This document shows, one piece after another, positions 25,397 through 34,315 of a DNA stretch of 64,000 nucleotides; the first letter of the stretch is position 1; every line of letters starts with the position of its first letter. The notes under the pieces were generated by a model that was not told the DNA's origin, ran no database searches, and saw only the letters and a program-made list of their open reading frames with translations. This stretch comes from Myxococcales bacterium (GTDB taxonomy: Bacteria; Myxococcota_A; Polyangia; Polyangiales; Ga0077539), in NCBI GenBank assembly GCA_016793325.1, contig JAEUKI010000085.1:1-64000 (forward strand). Direction: 5' to 3'. A program made the translations under genes and the position numbers.

Positions 25397-25945
25397 TCAG
25401 AACGGAATGTCGTCGTCGCCGCCACCGCCGAAATCATCGGGGCCCGGCTCGTCGCGCGCGGGCGGCTTTCCACCGCCGCCGCCACGCGGGGCGCCACCGC
25501 CACCGCCTCCACCGCCTCCGCCACCACCGTAGCCTCCTCCACCGCCACCACCGCGGGAGAAGCCGCCACCGCCGCCGCCTTCGCTCTCACCACCGCCGCT
25601 CGCGCCGTCGCGGCCGCTCAGCAAGATGATGTTCGTCGCCGAGATCTCGCTCTTGGTGCGCTTGACCCCGTCCTTGTCGTCGTACGAGCTGTTCTCGATG
25701 CGGCCCTCGACGTACACGCGCGAGCCCTTGGTGAGGTAGTTCTTCAGGCCCTCACCGCGCTTTCCCCACAGCACGATGTTGTGCCACTGGGTGACTTGCT
25801 TCTTCTCGCCCGACTGCGTGATGTACGTCTCGGTCGTCGCGATACGAAACTTCAACACCGGACGATTGCCGTCCTGCGTGTATCGAAGCTCCGGCTCCGC
25901 CCCGAGGTTGCCGATCAACGTCGCCCTGTTCAATCCGTCCGCCAT
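25397..25945 (-). CDS. ssb: single-stranded DNA-binding protein
   Basis: A 182-residue SSB. Residues 1-110 are the OB-fold, starting LNRATLIGNLGAEPELRYTQ with the conserved WHNIVLWGKRGE and YVEGRIENSSYDDKDG. The linker from about 112 to 160 is almost entirely glycine with a few Ser, Arg and Tyr, and the C-terminus is the acidic protein-interaction tip DDDIPF used to recruit replication and repair proteins. The Gly-rich linker is encoded by a GC-rich GGN tract (about 25450-25600) prone to slippage. It stands alone, not beside rpsF/rpsR. Confidence 0.96.
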   Translation of the reverse strand: MADGLNRATLIGNLGAEPELRYTQDGNRPVLKFRIATTETYITQSGEKKQVTQWHNIVLWGKRGEGLKNYLTKGSRVYVEGRIENSSYDDKDGVKRTKSEISATNIILLSGRDGASGGGESEGGGGGGFSRGGGGGGGYGGGGGGGGGGGGAPRGGGGGKPPARDEPGPDDFGGGGDDDIPF

Positions 25946-26097
25946 GGTCGCCTCTACTGCGTCACCGGCACGGGCGTCGCCGCCAGGCGTGCGAGCGCCT
26001 CACCATTGAGTGCGCCGCAGAGCCCGTGCCGTCCTTGGATGGCAAATACGCTAGACGCCGCCCCTAGCCTCGGCAACTTCTCGACGGACAGGATATG

Positions 26098-26841
26098 TCA
26101 CGCACGAAATCGCAGGATTTCTTCGATCGTTGTGCGCACGTCGGGCACGCGAGGGATTTCGGTAAACTGGCCCGCGTAGTGCGAGAAGGGGTCGATGAGC
26201 GCCGAGCGGATGCCCGCGTTGCGCGCGCCGTCGATGTCCGTCGCGACGGTGTCTCCGAGGTGGAGCGCGCGTGATGGATCGATGGAGAAGCGCTCGGTGG
26301 CGATGCGAAAGATCGCGGGATCGGGCTTCTCGACGCCGACGATCCCGCTGTCGATCACGTGGTCGAAGCTCGAGGACAAGCCGAGTCGCGCGAAGAGCTC
26401 CGCGAGCTTTCCCTCGGAGTTGCTGACGATGCACACGCGAACGCCCGCCGCGCGAACGCGCGCGAGCGCGTCGACGAGCCCCTCGGGAACGCGCCTCCAG
26501 AGGTTGAACGCGTCGTGCTCGGCCCACAGCGCGCGCACGCAGCGCTCGCTCTCGGATCGCGCGACGCCCGCGCGCTCGATCATCGTGCGAACGACCACGG
26601 CCCACAGGACGTGCGCGGGCGCGAAGCCCTGGGGCGCGGGCGCGGCGTCGGGCGTTCCGATCGAGCGCTTGGCGAAGCCCTCGGCGTCGACGAGCGCAGG
26701 GATCGTGACGGGACACTCGAGGTCTGTGAGGAGCGCGGCGACGACGGCGTGATCGAGGAAGATCACGGTGTTTCCAGCGTCGAGGCACAGCAGATCGACG
26801 TCGCGAACGAGCGCGGGATCCACGGCAATGCTCTGATTCAT
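26098..26841 (-). CDS. HAD-superfamily hydrolase
   Basis: A 247-residue HAD phosphatase. Motif I is CLDAGNTV (Asp21), motif II SNSEG, motif III the lysine in EKPDP, and motif IV HLGDTVATDIDGA. The usual second Asp of motif I (general acid) is replaced by Gly, as in several HAD subfamilies related to haloacid dehalogenases and phosphoglycolate phosphatases. A cap of ~100 residues lies between motifs I and II. Substrate unknown. ATG at 26841 begins MNQSIAVDP; further upstream codons have no similarity. It is divergent to the next gene. Confidence 0.8.
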   Translation of the reverse strand: MNQSIAVDPALVRDVDLLCLDAGNTVIFLDHAVVAALLTDLECPVTIPALVDAEGFAKRSIGTPDAAPAPQGFAPAHVLWAVVVRTMIERAGVARSESERCVRALWAEHDAFNLWRRVPEGLVDALARVRAAGVRVCIVSNSEGKLAELFARLGLSSSFDHVIDSGIVGVEKPDPAIFRIATERFSIDPSRALHLGDTVATDIDGARNAGIRSALIDPFSHYAGQFTEIPRVPDVRTTIEEILRFRA

Positions 26842-26997
26842 CGCGGCGCGACAGGTGTAACGGAACTCATTGCGCGCTGTCGACCGCGACCGTTGTTGTA
26901 TGAGTTGTACGATTTTCGACGAGCAGCACGGACAGCACAGGCAACACTCGAGGCGTAGACACAACGAGCCGCGCGCGAGGTGCTGGCGAGGCGTTTG

Positions 26998-27474
26998 ATG
27001 GTCCGCAGAAGAACCGACGACTACGAGAGCGACGAGAGCAGCGATCCGCGGGCGAGCCCCGAGGCGATCCGAAAGCGTCGCGCCGCGCGCAAGCTCAACG
27101 ACCTGCTCGCAGGGCACGGGAGCAAGCCCGCGCTCGACGGACGCACCGAGCTCAAGCGACGACGGCTGCTCACCGAGCTCGAGCGCAACACCAACAACCG
27201 AGGAAAGCCCCTCAAGCCCGTCGAAGTGCTGCAGCACGCGGACGAGCTTTTGTCCTTCGGCGAGACGATGGCCACGCTGCGAAAGCTCATCCGCGTGACG
27301 ACTCCGCCCGTCTCGGACCGCGACGAGCTCGTGGCGATGCTGCGCGAAGTGCACGAGGCGTACGGGTTTCGCTCGGAGGTGTACGAGTTTCTCGGGCTCG
27401 GCCCCGAGGTGCTCGCGGACGCAGAGCTCGGGCCCGGCGCGCCTCGTCGAGGTCGCCCGAAGCGCGCGCGGTGA
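26998..27474 (+). CDS. hypothetical charged protein
   Basis: A 158-residue, strongly charged protein I do not recognise. The first ~30 residues are acidic/basic and probably disordered; the centre (KLNDLLAGHGSKPALDGRTE to LSFGETMATLRKLIRV) looks helical; the C-terminus is a basic GRPKRAR tail reminiscent of AT-hook-like DNA-binding ends. Its stop overlaps the start of the glycosyltransferase gene by 4 bp (GTGA), so it is the first gene of a three-gene operon with that gene and the TPR lipoprotein. A role in DNA binding is only a guess. Confidence 0.6.
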   Translation: MVRRRTDDYESDESSDPRASPEAIRKRRAARKLNDLLAGHGSKPALDGRTELKRRRLLTELERNTNNRGKPLKPVEVLQHADELLSFGETMATLRKLIRVTTPPVSDRDELVAMLREVHEAYGFRSEVYEFLGLGPEVLADAELGPGAPRRGRPKRAR

Positions 27475-29156
27475 CGATGCGGCGCTGGCTCCAACGCGTG
27501 TTGCCCGAGCGCGCGGTCGTCGCGCTCACGTCCCGCAGCGCGATGGCCTACGTCGCGCTCGCGTTTTGCCTCGCGATCGTGGGGCGCACGCACGCGTGGC
27601 TCGTGCGGCCGTACGTCGTCCCCGTGAGCAACGACGAGGGATACATCGCGGCGATGGCGCTGCGCATGATCCGCGGTCAGTGGCTCCCGTACGTCGATGG
27701 CGTCTCGCAGCGCGGGCCGCTCTTGTATTGGCTGTCCGCGGCGTTCATGCGCGCGGGGGGCGTGTGGACGTGGATGCCCATGCGCGCGCTCGGGTTCGTG
27801 CTCGCGGCGCTGCAAGTGATCCTCTCGTTCGCGCTCGCGCTCGAGCTCGGGGGCGCGGTGTCCGCGGCGCTCGGCGCGGTGATCGTGGCGCATCTTTTGT
27901 GCTTCGAGTTGATTCCGTGGGACGGAGCCGGGGTCAACGGCGAGCCGCTCGGCGCGACGTTCGCGCTCGCCTCGGCGCTCGTGCTCGCGCGCGCGCAGCT
28001 GCGGGCGCCCTCGAGCGAGCGACGAAGGACCCTGAGCCTCGCCGCGACGGGAGCGCTCGGAGCCTGCGCGGCCCTGTCCAAGCAGATGTTCGTCGCGCAC
28101 GCGCTCGCGTCGCTCGCGTGGATCGCGATCGGACCGAGCGCGAAGGACGACGAGCGCCCGCACACGAAGCGGGAGAAGCTGCGAGACGGCCTCGCGTATT
28201 CGCTGGGATTCGCCTCGCCGTTCGCGATCGTCACCGCGATCTACGCCGCGAGCGGGCACCTGCGGACGTTCGTCTACTACTTTCAGCAGTACGGCCGCGA
28301 GGTCTTCATGGACCCGGTCACCATGTCCACGACGCGCGCGGCGTTCGCTCCGCAGATCGAGCGCTCGCTCACGCTCGTCGGCGCTGTCACCCTCGGGACG
28401 TTCGCCCTCGTCGGGCGCGCGCTCTTCTCCGACGAAAAGCTCGCGTCGCGTCGCCGCGCGGGGGCGCTGTTCGTCGCCGTCAACGTCGCGCTCGGGTTTC
28501 TGGGAGCGCTCTTCACGACGCGCTTCTTCGGGCACTATTTCGTGCAAGTGATCCCGTGGGTCGCGCTCGTGGCCGCGCTCGTCGTCGCGGACATAGATCA
28601 CACACACAATCAAAGCGTCCCGCAAAAATCAGAGCGCTCGCGGTGGGCGATCGTCGCCGGGGCCGTCGTCGTGTGCCTCGTCGGCAACGTGGCCCGCGGC
28701 CGTCAGATCGAGCGGGCGCGCGAGACCGACCGCTGGTTTCAGGACCCGACGGACGACCCGATCTCGCGGTACGTCCGCGAGAACAGCCGGCCCGAACAGC
28801 CGGTGTTCGTCTGGGGATTTCGCGCCGAGACGTACCTGTCGGCCGAGCGATGGCCCGCGTCGCGCTACGTGTACACGGTGTATCCGGCGGGGGTCGTTCC
28901 GTGGTTCGCGGCGACGAGGGCAGAGATGGAGCGGAGGATTGTTCCAGGCTCGCGCGAGGCGCTCTTGGGAGATTTGGAACGCGAAAAACCCGAGCTCATC
29001 GTCGACGCTGGCCGCACGCTGCTCGATCAGTACATGTACAACTACCCCGTGTTGCGCGCGTACATGGACCAGCACTACTGCTTCTTGCGGTACGTCGACG
29101 GCGAGCCGATCTACCGTCGAAAGCACGGCGAACGCTGCCCGGGAGCGGACCTGTGA
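27471..29156 (+). CDS. membrane glycosyltransferase, GT39/PMT-2-like
   Basis: A 561-residue polytopic protein with about ten hydrophobic segments in the first 420 residues and a soluble C-terminal domain. Its first loop has the acidic NDEGYIAAMALRMIRGQWLP pattern and then VSQRGPLLYWL, matching the ArnT/PMT-2 type lipid-linked sugar transferases that use polyprenyl-phosphate sugars on the periplasmic side. Acceptor unknown. Start is GTG at 27471 or ATG at 27477. The stop overlaps the next gene's GTG. Likely role in envelope polysaccharide or glycoprotein assembly. Confidence 0.8.
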   Translation: MTMRRWLQRVLPERAVVALTSRSAMAYVALAFCLAIVGRTHAWLVRPYVVPVSNDEGYIAAMALRMIRGQWLPYVDGVSQRGPLLYWLSAAFMRAGGVWTWMPMRALGFVLAALQVILSFALALELGGAVSAALGAVIVAHLLCFELIPWDGAGVNGEPLGATFALASALVLARAQLRAPSSERRRTLSLAATGALGACAALSKQMFVAHALASLAWIAIGPSAKDDERPHTKREKLRDGLAYSLGFASPFAIVTAIYAASGHLRTFVYYFQQYGREVFMDPVTMSTTRAAFAPQIERSLTLVGAVTLGTFALVGRALFSDEKLASRRRAGALFVAVNVALGFLGALFTTRFFGHYFVQVIPWVALVAALVVADIDHTHNQSVPQKSERSRWAIVAGAVVVCLVGNVARGRQIERARETDRWFQDPTDDPISRYVRENSRPEQPVFVWGFRAETYLSAERWPASRYVYTVYPAGVVPWFAATRAEMERRIVPGSREALLGDLEREKPELIVDAGRTLLDQYMYNYPVLRAYMDQHYCFLRYVDGEPIYRRKHGERCPGADL

Positions 29157-30700
29157 AGCGCGCGCACTTGGCCGCGACGCTCGCGCTCTTCGCCGTCGTG
29201 TCCGGCTGCCAGACCACGCGCGCTCGACGCACGATCGTCGAGACCATCGGGGGCGCTCCGCGCGTCCGGTCCTTCGCGTCGTCGACGGCGTACGAAGCGT
29301 TTTTGCGGGCAGAAATCGCGGTGAACCGCGGTTCATTCGAAGAGGCCGCGCGGCAGATCGAGCTCGCGACGTTCGCCGACGACACGGACGGGTGGCTGTG
29401 CGCGCGAAGAGCCGAGCTCTTGCTGTTGGCCGGAGATCGAACGGAGGCGCTCTCGTCCGCAGAGGCGTGCGCGCGACGCTTCGGCGAGCAGGCCGCGTGT
29501 TGGGTCGTCCTCGGTGAAGCCCTCGTCGCCGCGGGGCGCGCGAGCGAGGCGACCGCTGCGTTTACGCGGGCGCTCGCGGTCGCGCCGGACGACCCCGAGG
29601 TGCGAGAGAGCGTCGCGATCGGCCAGGGCGCGTCGCGATCGAGCGCGGCAGTGGCCCGAGAAAATGCGCCCGAGACGCGGCCCGGAGATCGCACTCGCGC
29701 GCAGCGCGCGCTGCTCGACGCGGGCCGAGACCGACGACCGACGCTCGCGGCGCTTCGACGAGAGCGCGCGAGGCAAGCCCGCGAGCGGGGCGCGCATCGA
29801 GAGGTCGACGCGCTGCTCGCGCCGCTCTACATGAGCCAACGCGCGACGCGCGAAGATCGCGTGGCCATCATCGAAGCGCGCGTCGCGGACGGGCGCGCGA
29901 GGGACGCGGCGCCGATGGTGGCCTCGCTCGCCATGAGCGCGCAGACCGCAGCGGTGTCGCAGATCGAGCTCGCGCGGCTGTGGCTGCTCGTCGATCAACC
30001 CGAGCGCGCCGTCGAAGCGAGCGAGCGCGCGGCGACCGAAGGGCGCACCGACGCGCTCGCCAAGCGACTGCACGGAACGGCGCTCGTGCGCTCGGGCCGC
30101 GCGACCGAGGGATTGGCGATGCTCGCGGCGATCGATCCGAGCGAGGGAGAGTTTGTCGAGGCGCAGATCGAGGCGGCGCATGCGCTCGCGCAGCGCGCGA
30201 GAGGCGACCTCGCAGAGGGCGTCTTCACGCGCGCGATCGCGCGGCTCGGCGCAGAACCATCGCGCGCGATCGACCGTGATCGACTGCGGATCGCGCGGGC
30301 CACGGCGCTCTCGCGAAGCGGCGCGAACACCGAGAGCGCCTCGGTCGCGGGCGCGGTCGAGACCGCGTGGGGCCGACAGCAACGCGGGATGCTCGCGGCC
30401 GCGAGCGGCGCGGGGTCGCCCGACGTCCTTCGAGACCTGCGCGAGCGATCAGGAGATCGCCGTGAAGACAGCCGCGCGGACGCGTGGCTCGTGCTCGTGT
30501 GCCAGCGCGGAGGCGCGGCGAGCGGCTCGGGTCGCGCGTGCGGCGACGCCGAGATCGATCGCGCGCTCGTCGACGCAGAGCGAGGCGCTGCAGAGGACCC
30601 TGTGACGCTCCGCGCGCGCGCTTCGCGGACACGCGACGCAGCGGAGGCGGTCGCGCTCAGGCGACGCGCGAGGATCCTGGATCCGCTCGGTCGCGAGTAG
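29153..30700 (+). CDS. TPR-repeat lipoprotein
   Basis: A 515-residue lipoprotein. Signal peptide with lipobox VVSGC (Cys19), then helical repeats of TPR type, for example AYEAFLRAEIAVNRGSFEEA and WVVLGEALVAAGRASEATAA. The middle and C-terminal parts are Ala/Arg-rich with repeated helix pairs, consistent with a TPR/Sel1 solenoid. GTG start overlaps the preceding stop (GTGA), so it is coupled to the glycosyltransferase gene. Such proteins scaffold envelope complexes; a partner role with the membrane glycosyltransferase is inferred from context only. Confidence 0.75.
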   Translation: MKRAHLAATLALFAVVSGCQTTRARRTIVETIGGAPRVRSFASSTAYEAFLRAEIAVNRGSFEEAARQIELATFADDTDGWLCARRAELLLLAGDRTEALSSAEACARRFGEQAACWVVLGEALVAAGRASEATAAFTRALAVAPDDPEVRESVAIGQGASRSSAAVARENAPETRPGDRTRAQRALLDAGRDRRPTLAALRRERARQARERGAHREVDALLAPLYMSQRATREDRVAIIEARVADGRARDAAPMVASLAMSAQTAAVSQIELARLWLLVDQPERAVEASERAATEGRTDALAKRLHGTALVRSGRATEGLAMLAAIDPSEGEFVEAQIEAAHALAQRARGDLAEGVFTRAIARLGAEPSRAIDRDRLRIARATALSRSGANTESASVAGAVETAWGRQQRGMLAAASGAGSPDVLRDLRERSGDRREDSRADAWLVLVCQRGGAASGSGRACGDAEIDRALVDAERGAAEDPVTLRARASRTRDAAEAVALRRRARILDPLGRE

Positions 30701-30788
30701 GCTCTCAGCGCGAAGGACGTCGGAGCGCGATCGAGCGAGGAAAATCCGTGCTTGAGTGACCTCGCGGCCTCGCTCACGATCGCGCGCC

Positions 30789-31283
30789 GTGAGCGTGGAT
30801 TCGGTCACTGAGCTCTGGACCAATGAGCGCAACTGGTTCGGCGGTTGGCGAAATGTGAGCCTCCAGTTCTGGCGTTCGACGGTGACGATCGCGGACCTCG
30901 AAGCGTCGACGAGCGCGCTGCAGTCGCTGGCCAGGAAGCACGGCGGCCCGATGGTGAGCTTCTCGGTGCTCGGGTCCGACGGGATGCCGAGGCTCGGCGA
31001 AGAAGAGCGAAAGCGCGCGATCGAGCTCGTTCAGAAGACGGCGCCGTCGATGCGGATCGGCGTGCAGGTGATCGAAGGGACGGGCTTCGTCGCGTCGCTG
31101 CTTCGCAGCGTCGTCAGCGGCGTGAACATGTTCAACCGATCCCCCACCAAGGTGTTCGCCAACGTCGAGGACGCCGTGCGATTTCTCGTGTCGGGCCGCT
31201 ACGTCGAGTGCACCGAAGCCGAGCTCACGGCGATCGTCGAGTCGACGCGCAAGCGCTGGAGCGAGCGCTGGCTCCGACGCTGA
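30789..31283 (+). CDS. hypothetical protein
   Basis: About 164 residues from the GTG at 30789 (a start at 30756 would add 11). It opens SVTELWTNERNWFGGWRNVS and continues with a strand-helix pattern (MVSFSVLGSDGMPRL, MRIGVQVIEGTGFVASLLRS) that recalls STAS-like or SpoIIAA-like folds. No catalytic residues are evident. I do not recognise the family. It sits 9 bp from the end of the convergent hydrolase gene and follows the TPR gene after an 88-bp gap. Confidence 0.55.
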   Translation: MSVDSVTELWTNERNWFGGWRNVSLQFWRSTVTIADLEASTSALQSLARKHGGPMVSFSVLGSDGMPRLGEEERKRAIELVQKTAPSMRIGVQVIEGTGFVASLLRSVVSGVNMFNRSPTKVFANVEDAVRFLVSGRYVECTEAELTAIVESTRKRWSERWLRR

Positions 31284-31292
31284 AGTGACGGG

Positions 31293-32225
31293 TCACCCCG
31301 CGAGGAGCGGCTCGATCGCGGCGACGACCGCGTCGGGTCGCTCTTCGGCGACGAAGTGTCCGGCGTCGTCGAGCCGCGTGAGCTTCGCGTGCGCGAACGT
31401 GTCGACCCACGTTTTCAAATGTCGCTCGGTGAGGGCGGGGTCCTTCGTTCCCCAGACGATCGAGAGAGGCTTGTTGGCGAGCGCTTCTCGCCGCGCCCAG
31501 AGCGACGCGTAGAAGGGGTCTGCGCCCTTGAGGGCGAGGGCGAGCGCGTAGGGCGCCTCGCGGTGCGCTCGGAGCGCGAAGGGCGCGAGGTAGTGCCGGT
31601 GCAGCTCGCGCGTGAGCCGCGATTTGACCGCGAAGGTCGAGGGCAACAGCACGCGCGGCGAGAAGTTGAGCCAGCGGTAGAGGAAGCGCCCGAGCGCGCT
31701 TCGAATCACGCGATCGAGCTTGATCACCGCGGGGTCCTCGCCGTTCGCCCAGAGCCACGAGTTGAGGACGACCACCGCGCGGACGCGCTCGGGCATGTCG
31801 AGCGCGATCGGCGCGCCGATGGGGCCGCCGAAGTCGTGCAGGACGAGCACGATGTCCTGAAGATCGAGGGCGCGAACGAGCGCGGCGAGGCGCGAGGCGT
31901 GCGCAGCAGGGTCGAGCGGCGCGGCGCGAGGCTTGTCCGAGAGCCCGAAGCCGAGGTGATCGACGGCGACGCATCGAGCGCGGCCCGAGAGCGCGCTTAC
32001 GACCGAGCGCCACTCGAAGGACCACGAGGGTGTTCCGTGCACGAAGAGGACGGTGGGCGCGCCGTCGCGAGGGCCTTCGTCGATGTACGAGAGCGCGCCG
32101 TGCTCGGTCTCGAAGCGCTTCGGCGCGAAGGGGTAGAGCGCCCGATCGAGCCACGGGGGATCGTCGCTGCGCGGCGCGAGGGCGTTGTCGTCGTGACGAG
32201 CGCGGGTCGTTGCGAGGGTGTTCAT
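31293..32225 (-). CDS. alpha/beta hydrolase related to haloalkane dehalogenases
   Basis: A 310-residue enzyme with the haloalkane-dehalogenase-like pattern: oxyanion segment HGTPSWSFEWR (63-73), nucleophile aspartate in HDFGG (Asp131), a NSWLW segment after the cap start, and a C-terminal DAGHF histidine. True dehalogenases usually have HDWGG, the Trp stabilising the leaving halide; here it is Phe, and the Asn of HGNP is Thr. Halide binding may be weak, so an epoxide hydrolase or other ester hydrolase activity is possible. It is divergent to a LuxR-type regulator with a 56-bp gap, which could control it. Confidence 0.8.
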   Translation of the reverse strand: MNTLATTRARHDDNALAPRSDDPPWLDRALYPFAPKRFETEHGALSYIDEGPRDGAPTVLFVHGTPSWSFEWRSVVSALSGRARCVAVDHLGFGLSDKPRAAPLDPAAHASRLAALVRALDLQDIVLVLHDFGGPIGAPIALDMPERVRAVVVLNSWLWANGEDPAVIKLDRVIRSALGRFLYRWLNFSPRVLLPSTFAVKSRLTRELHRHYLAPFALRAHREAPYALALALKGADPFYASLWARREALANKPLSIVWGTKDPALTERHLKTWVDTFAHAKLTRLDDAGHFVAEERPDAVVAAIEPLLAG

Positions 32226-32281
32226 GGCTCGAAACGGTGCGACGACGACGGGGTCCGGACTGTAGTACGTTTGTACCCATC

Positions 32282-33067
32282 GTGCGGAGAGCAGGGACCG
32301 AGGACGGCGCGAGCGAGGGGCGCGAGCTGCGTGTCCGTCGGCTGCGCGCGTCGCTGGACGCGATCGCGACCGAGGCTCGATCGCTCAGAGAATTTCGGGA
32401 GAAAACGCTGCAAGCCCTCGGCGCGGTGGTGGCCTTCGACGCGGCGATCTTCCACGCGCTCTCGCCGCGCGTCCCGCTCGAGACGGGGGTATTCGTCGGC
32501 TTCGATCGCGCGGCGATCGCCAAGAGCCTGACGAAGTGGGACGACTTCGCCGTCGAGCTCGGAGCGCTCCGCGCGATCGCCAACGAGCGCCTCGTCGCCA
32601 CCGACCGCGACGCGTTCGCTCCTGGAACCCGCGCGCGCAAACGCTTCGAGTCCCGCTTCGTCGCGCTGTTCGAGACGCCCTCGGTGTGCGTCGCGCACCT
32701 CATCGTCCGCGGCGCGGTGCGCGGCGCGATCGTGTTGTTCTCTCGATCGCGGTCGGGATTCTCGGCGCCGTCGATCGACGCGCTGCGATCCGTGATGCGC
32801 GCGATCGCCGTAGCCGACGCGCTGCACGAGTCGCTGGACGGGGTCGCGCGCGCGGCGGTTCCCGTGCGGCGCGCGTGCAGAGACGAGCGACTGACGGACA
32901 AGCAACGGACGATCGTCGAGCTCGTGGCGCTCGGGCAGACCAACGCAGACATCGCAAAGGCGCTCGCGATCTCGATGAACACCGCGCGCAATCACCTCGC
33001 GAGGATCATGGCGCGCATCGGAGCGGCCAACCGCGCGGAGCTCGTGAGCTTGGTCGCGTGGGGCTGA
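32282..33067 (+). CDS. LuxR-family transcriptional regulator
   Basis: About 261 residues. The last 65 form a LuxR/GerE helix-turn-helix: LTDKQRTIVELVALGQTNAD, then IAKALAISMNTARNHLARIM. The N-terminal ~190 residues look like a GAF-type sensor (VAFDAAIFHALSPRV, AHLIVRGAVRGAIVLFSRS). No receiver domain is present. The proposed GTG at 32282 is the first start inside the open frame after the divergent promoter region. Such regulators often control the gene across the shared promoter, here the dehalogenase-like hydrolase. Confidence 0.8.
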   Translation: MRRAGTEDGASEGRELRVRRLRASLDAIATEARSLREFREKTLQALGAVVAFDAAIFHALSPRVPLETGVFVGFDRAAIAKSLTKWDDFAVELGALRAIANERLVATDRDAFAPGTRARKRFESRFVALFETPSVCVAHLIVRGAVRGAIVLFSRSRSGFSAPSIDALRSVMRAIAVADALHESLDGVARAAVPVRRACRDERLTDKQRTIVELVALGQTNADIAKALAISMNTARNHLARIMARIGAANRAELVSLVAWG

Positions 33068-33103
33068 GGAGCGAGCACGATCACGCGGTTCGAGAGAGCA
33101 TCT

Positions 33104-34186
33104 TCAGCGAAAACCGCCCTGCGATTTTGCAGATCGTTCGTCATCGACGCCCGTCGCGGGAGCGACGCTGCCCGTCGCGTCCGGGTCGCTCGTGCTCGGT
33201 CGCGCTTCGGTCGGCAGCGGGCGCGCGGCCGGCGTGTAGTTCGCGAGGGTCGTCCATCGTTGCTGCTCTTGCATGATCGAGACGAGCGCGACTTCGGAGA
33301 GGTTCAACGACGTGAGCTCGCCGAGGTCGCGGTACTCGACGCGATCGACGCGCACCCGCTCGCTGGTCGCGCTGACGGGCAGCGCGACGTCGGTCGGAAC
33401 GATCACCGATCGCTCGATCGCCCGCCGCTGCCGAAGCGGCCGTCCCTCGGCGTCCACCGCCGTGAGCTCTGCGCCGTACGCCCACGTGCTCAGCTTGAGC
33501 GACGCGACGCCCTGGTGCGGTCCCACCCAATCGAGCTCGGCGTAGCGAACGAGCGGACGGCGCACCGCGGGCCGCGCGTCGCTCGAGCTGATCGAGAGCT
33601 CGTCGACGCCGATCCCCACTTGCCAACGCTCGCCGCGACGACGCTGGATCTCGGGGCCGAACATCTCCGAGGGGTTCTCGAAGGGGATCGTCCCTTCGAG
33701 CAAATTCCGCAGCGTCTCCGTGGGGAGCCGCGCGACGCCGCGCGACGAACGAATCTGCAATCCGCGCTCGGACACGTCGAGCACGAGCTCGGTGTTCGGC
33801 GCGACGAGCGAGACCGTGGGCTCGTTCGAGACCGAGCTCTCGCTCGCGTACACGACGAGCGAGAGCGAGCGCACGGCGCGATCGAGCACAGAGAGCACCC
33901 GCGCGCGGCCTCGAAGCGACTGATGCGAGCTGCGCTGCACGGGCTGCGCGCCGCCCGACCACTGGACGATCGCCGAGCGTTCTTCCTGCAATACGACAGA
34001 CAAAACGAACTCGTCGCCGACCGCGAGCGGCCGATCGAGCGTCGCGCTCACGCGAGGCCCGCTCACCGGCTGCGTCGGTCGCTCGAGCACGGGAAAGGGC
34101 TTCTGCTGCAGCGCGCACGCCGAGAGCGCAGGCGCCACCACGATCGCGCACAGGACCCAACGCGACGCGCGATCGAAGCCACGCAT
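33104..34186 (-). CDS. hypothetical lipoprotein
   Basis: A 360-residue protein with lipobox ALSAC (Cys24) and no recognised domain. The mature part is beta-rich with repeated strands (SATLDRPLAVGDEFVLSVVL, RVLSVLDRAVRSLSLVVYAS) and a Pro/Ser/Asp-rich disordered C-terminus. An in-frame ATG at 34213 lies inside the R2 repeat; I prefer ATG at 34186, which begins directly on the signal peptide. Role unknown. Confidence 0.65.
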   Translation of the reverse strand: MRGFDRASRWVLCAIVVAPALSACALQQKPFPVLERPTQPVSGPRVSATLDRPLAVGDEFVLSVVLQEERSAIVQWSGGAQPVQRSSHQSLRGRARVLSVLDRAVRSLSLVVYASESSVSNEPTVSLVAPNTELVLDVSERGLQIRSSRGVARLPTETLRNLLEGTIPFENPSEMFGPEIQRRRGERWQVGIGVDELSISSSDARPAVRRPLVRYAELDWVGPHQGVASLKLSTWAYGAELTAVDAEGRPLRQRRAIERSVIVPTDVALPVSATSERVRVDRVEYRDLGELTSLNLSEVALVSIMQEQQRWTTLANYTPAARPLPTEARPSTSDPDATGSVAPATGVDDERSAKSQGGFR

Positions 34187-34199
34187 CGAACCTCGAACG

Positions 34200-34315
34200 A
34201 AACCGCCACTCATTCGATCGCCGCACTTTCATCGATTGATTCGTGGCGGTTTGACTTGATTTCAACCACGCCGATGCTGGGCTCATTTCTACGATGTTCA
34301 ATTGGGGCGCGGTTT
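34200..34315 (+). repeat. R2 element, copy 1
   Basis: A 116-bp element with about 80-85 percent identity by eye to 44973-45087. It starts AAACCGCCAC, has the complementary GTGGCGGTTT at about 34243-34252, then AACCACGCC and a final GGCGCGGTTT. Two potential hairpins are therefore nested within it. It lies just upstream of the lipoprotein gene, whose upstream in-frame ATG falls in it. Confidence 0.8.

Noticed and set aside
25450..25600. Triplet-like GGN tract in ssb as a microsatellite of interest
   Set aside because: Gly-rich linkers are normal in SSB proteins; the DNA repetitiveness follows from the codons.
27566..30700. A 1044-residue frame covering the glycosyltransferase and TPR genes
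   Set aside because: The first half is Arg-rich shadow of the glycosyltransferase frame; the TPR lipoprotein starts at a GTG overlapping the upstream stop.
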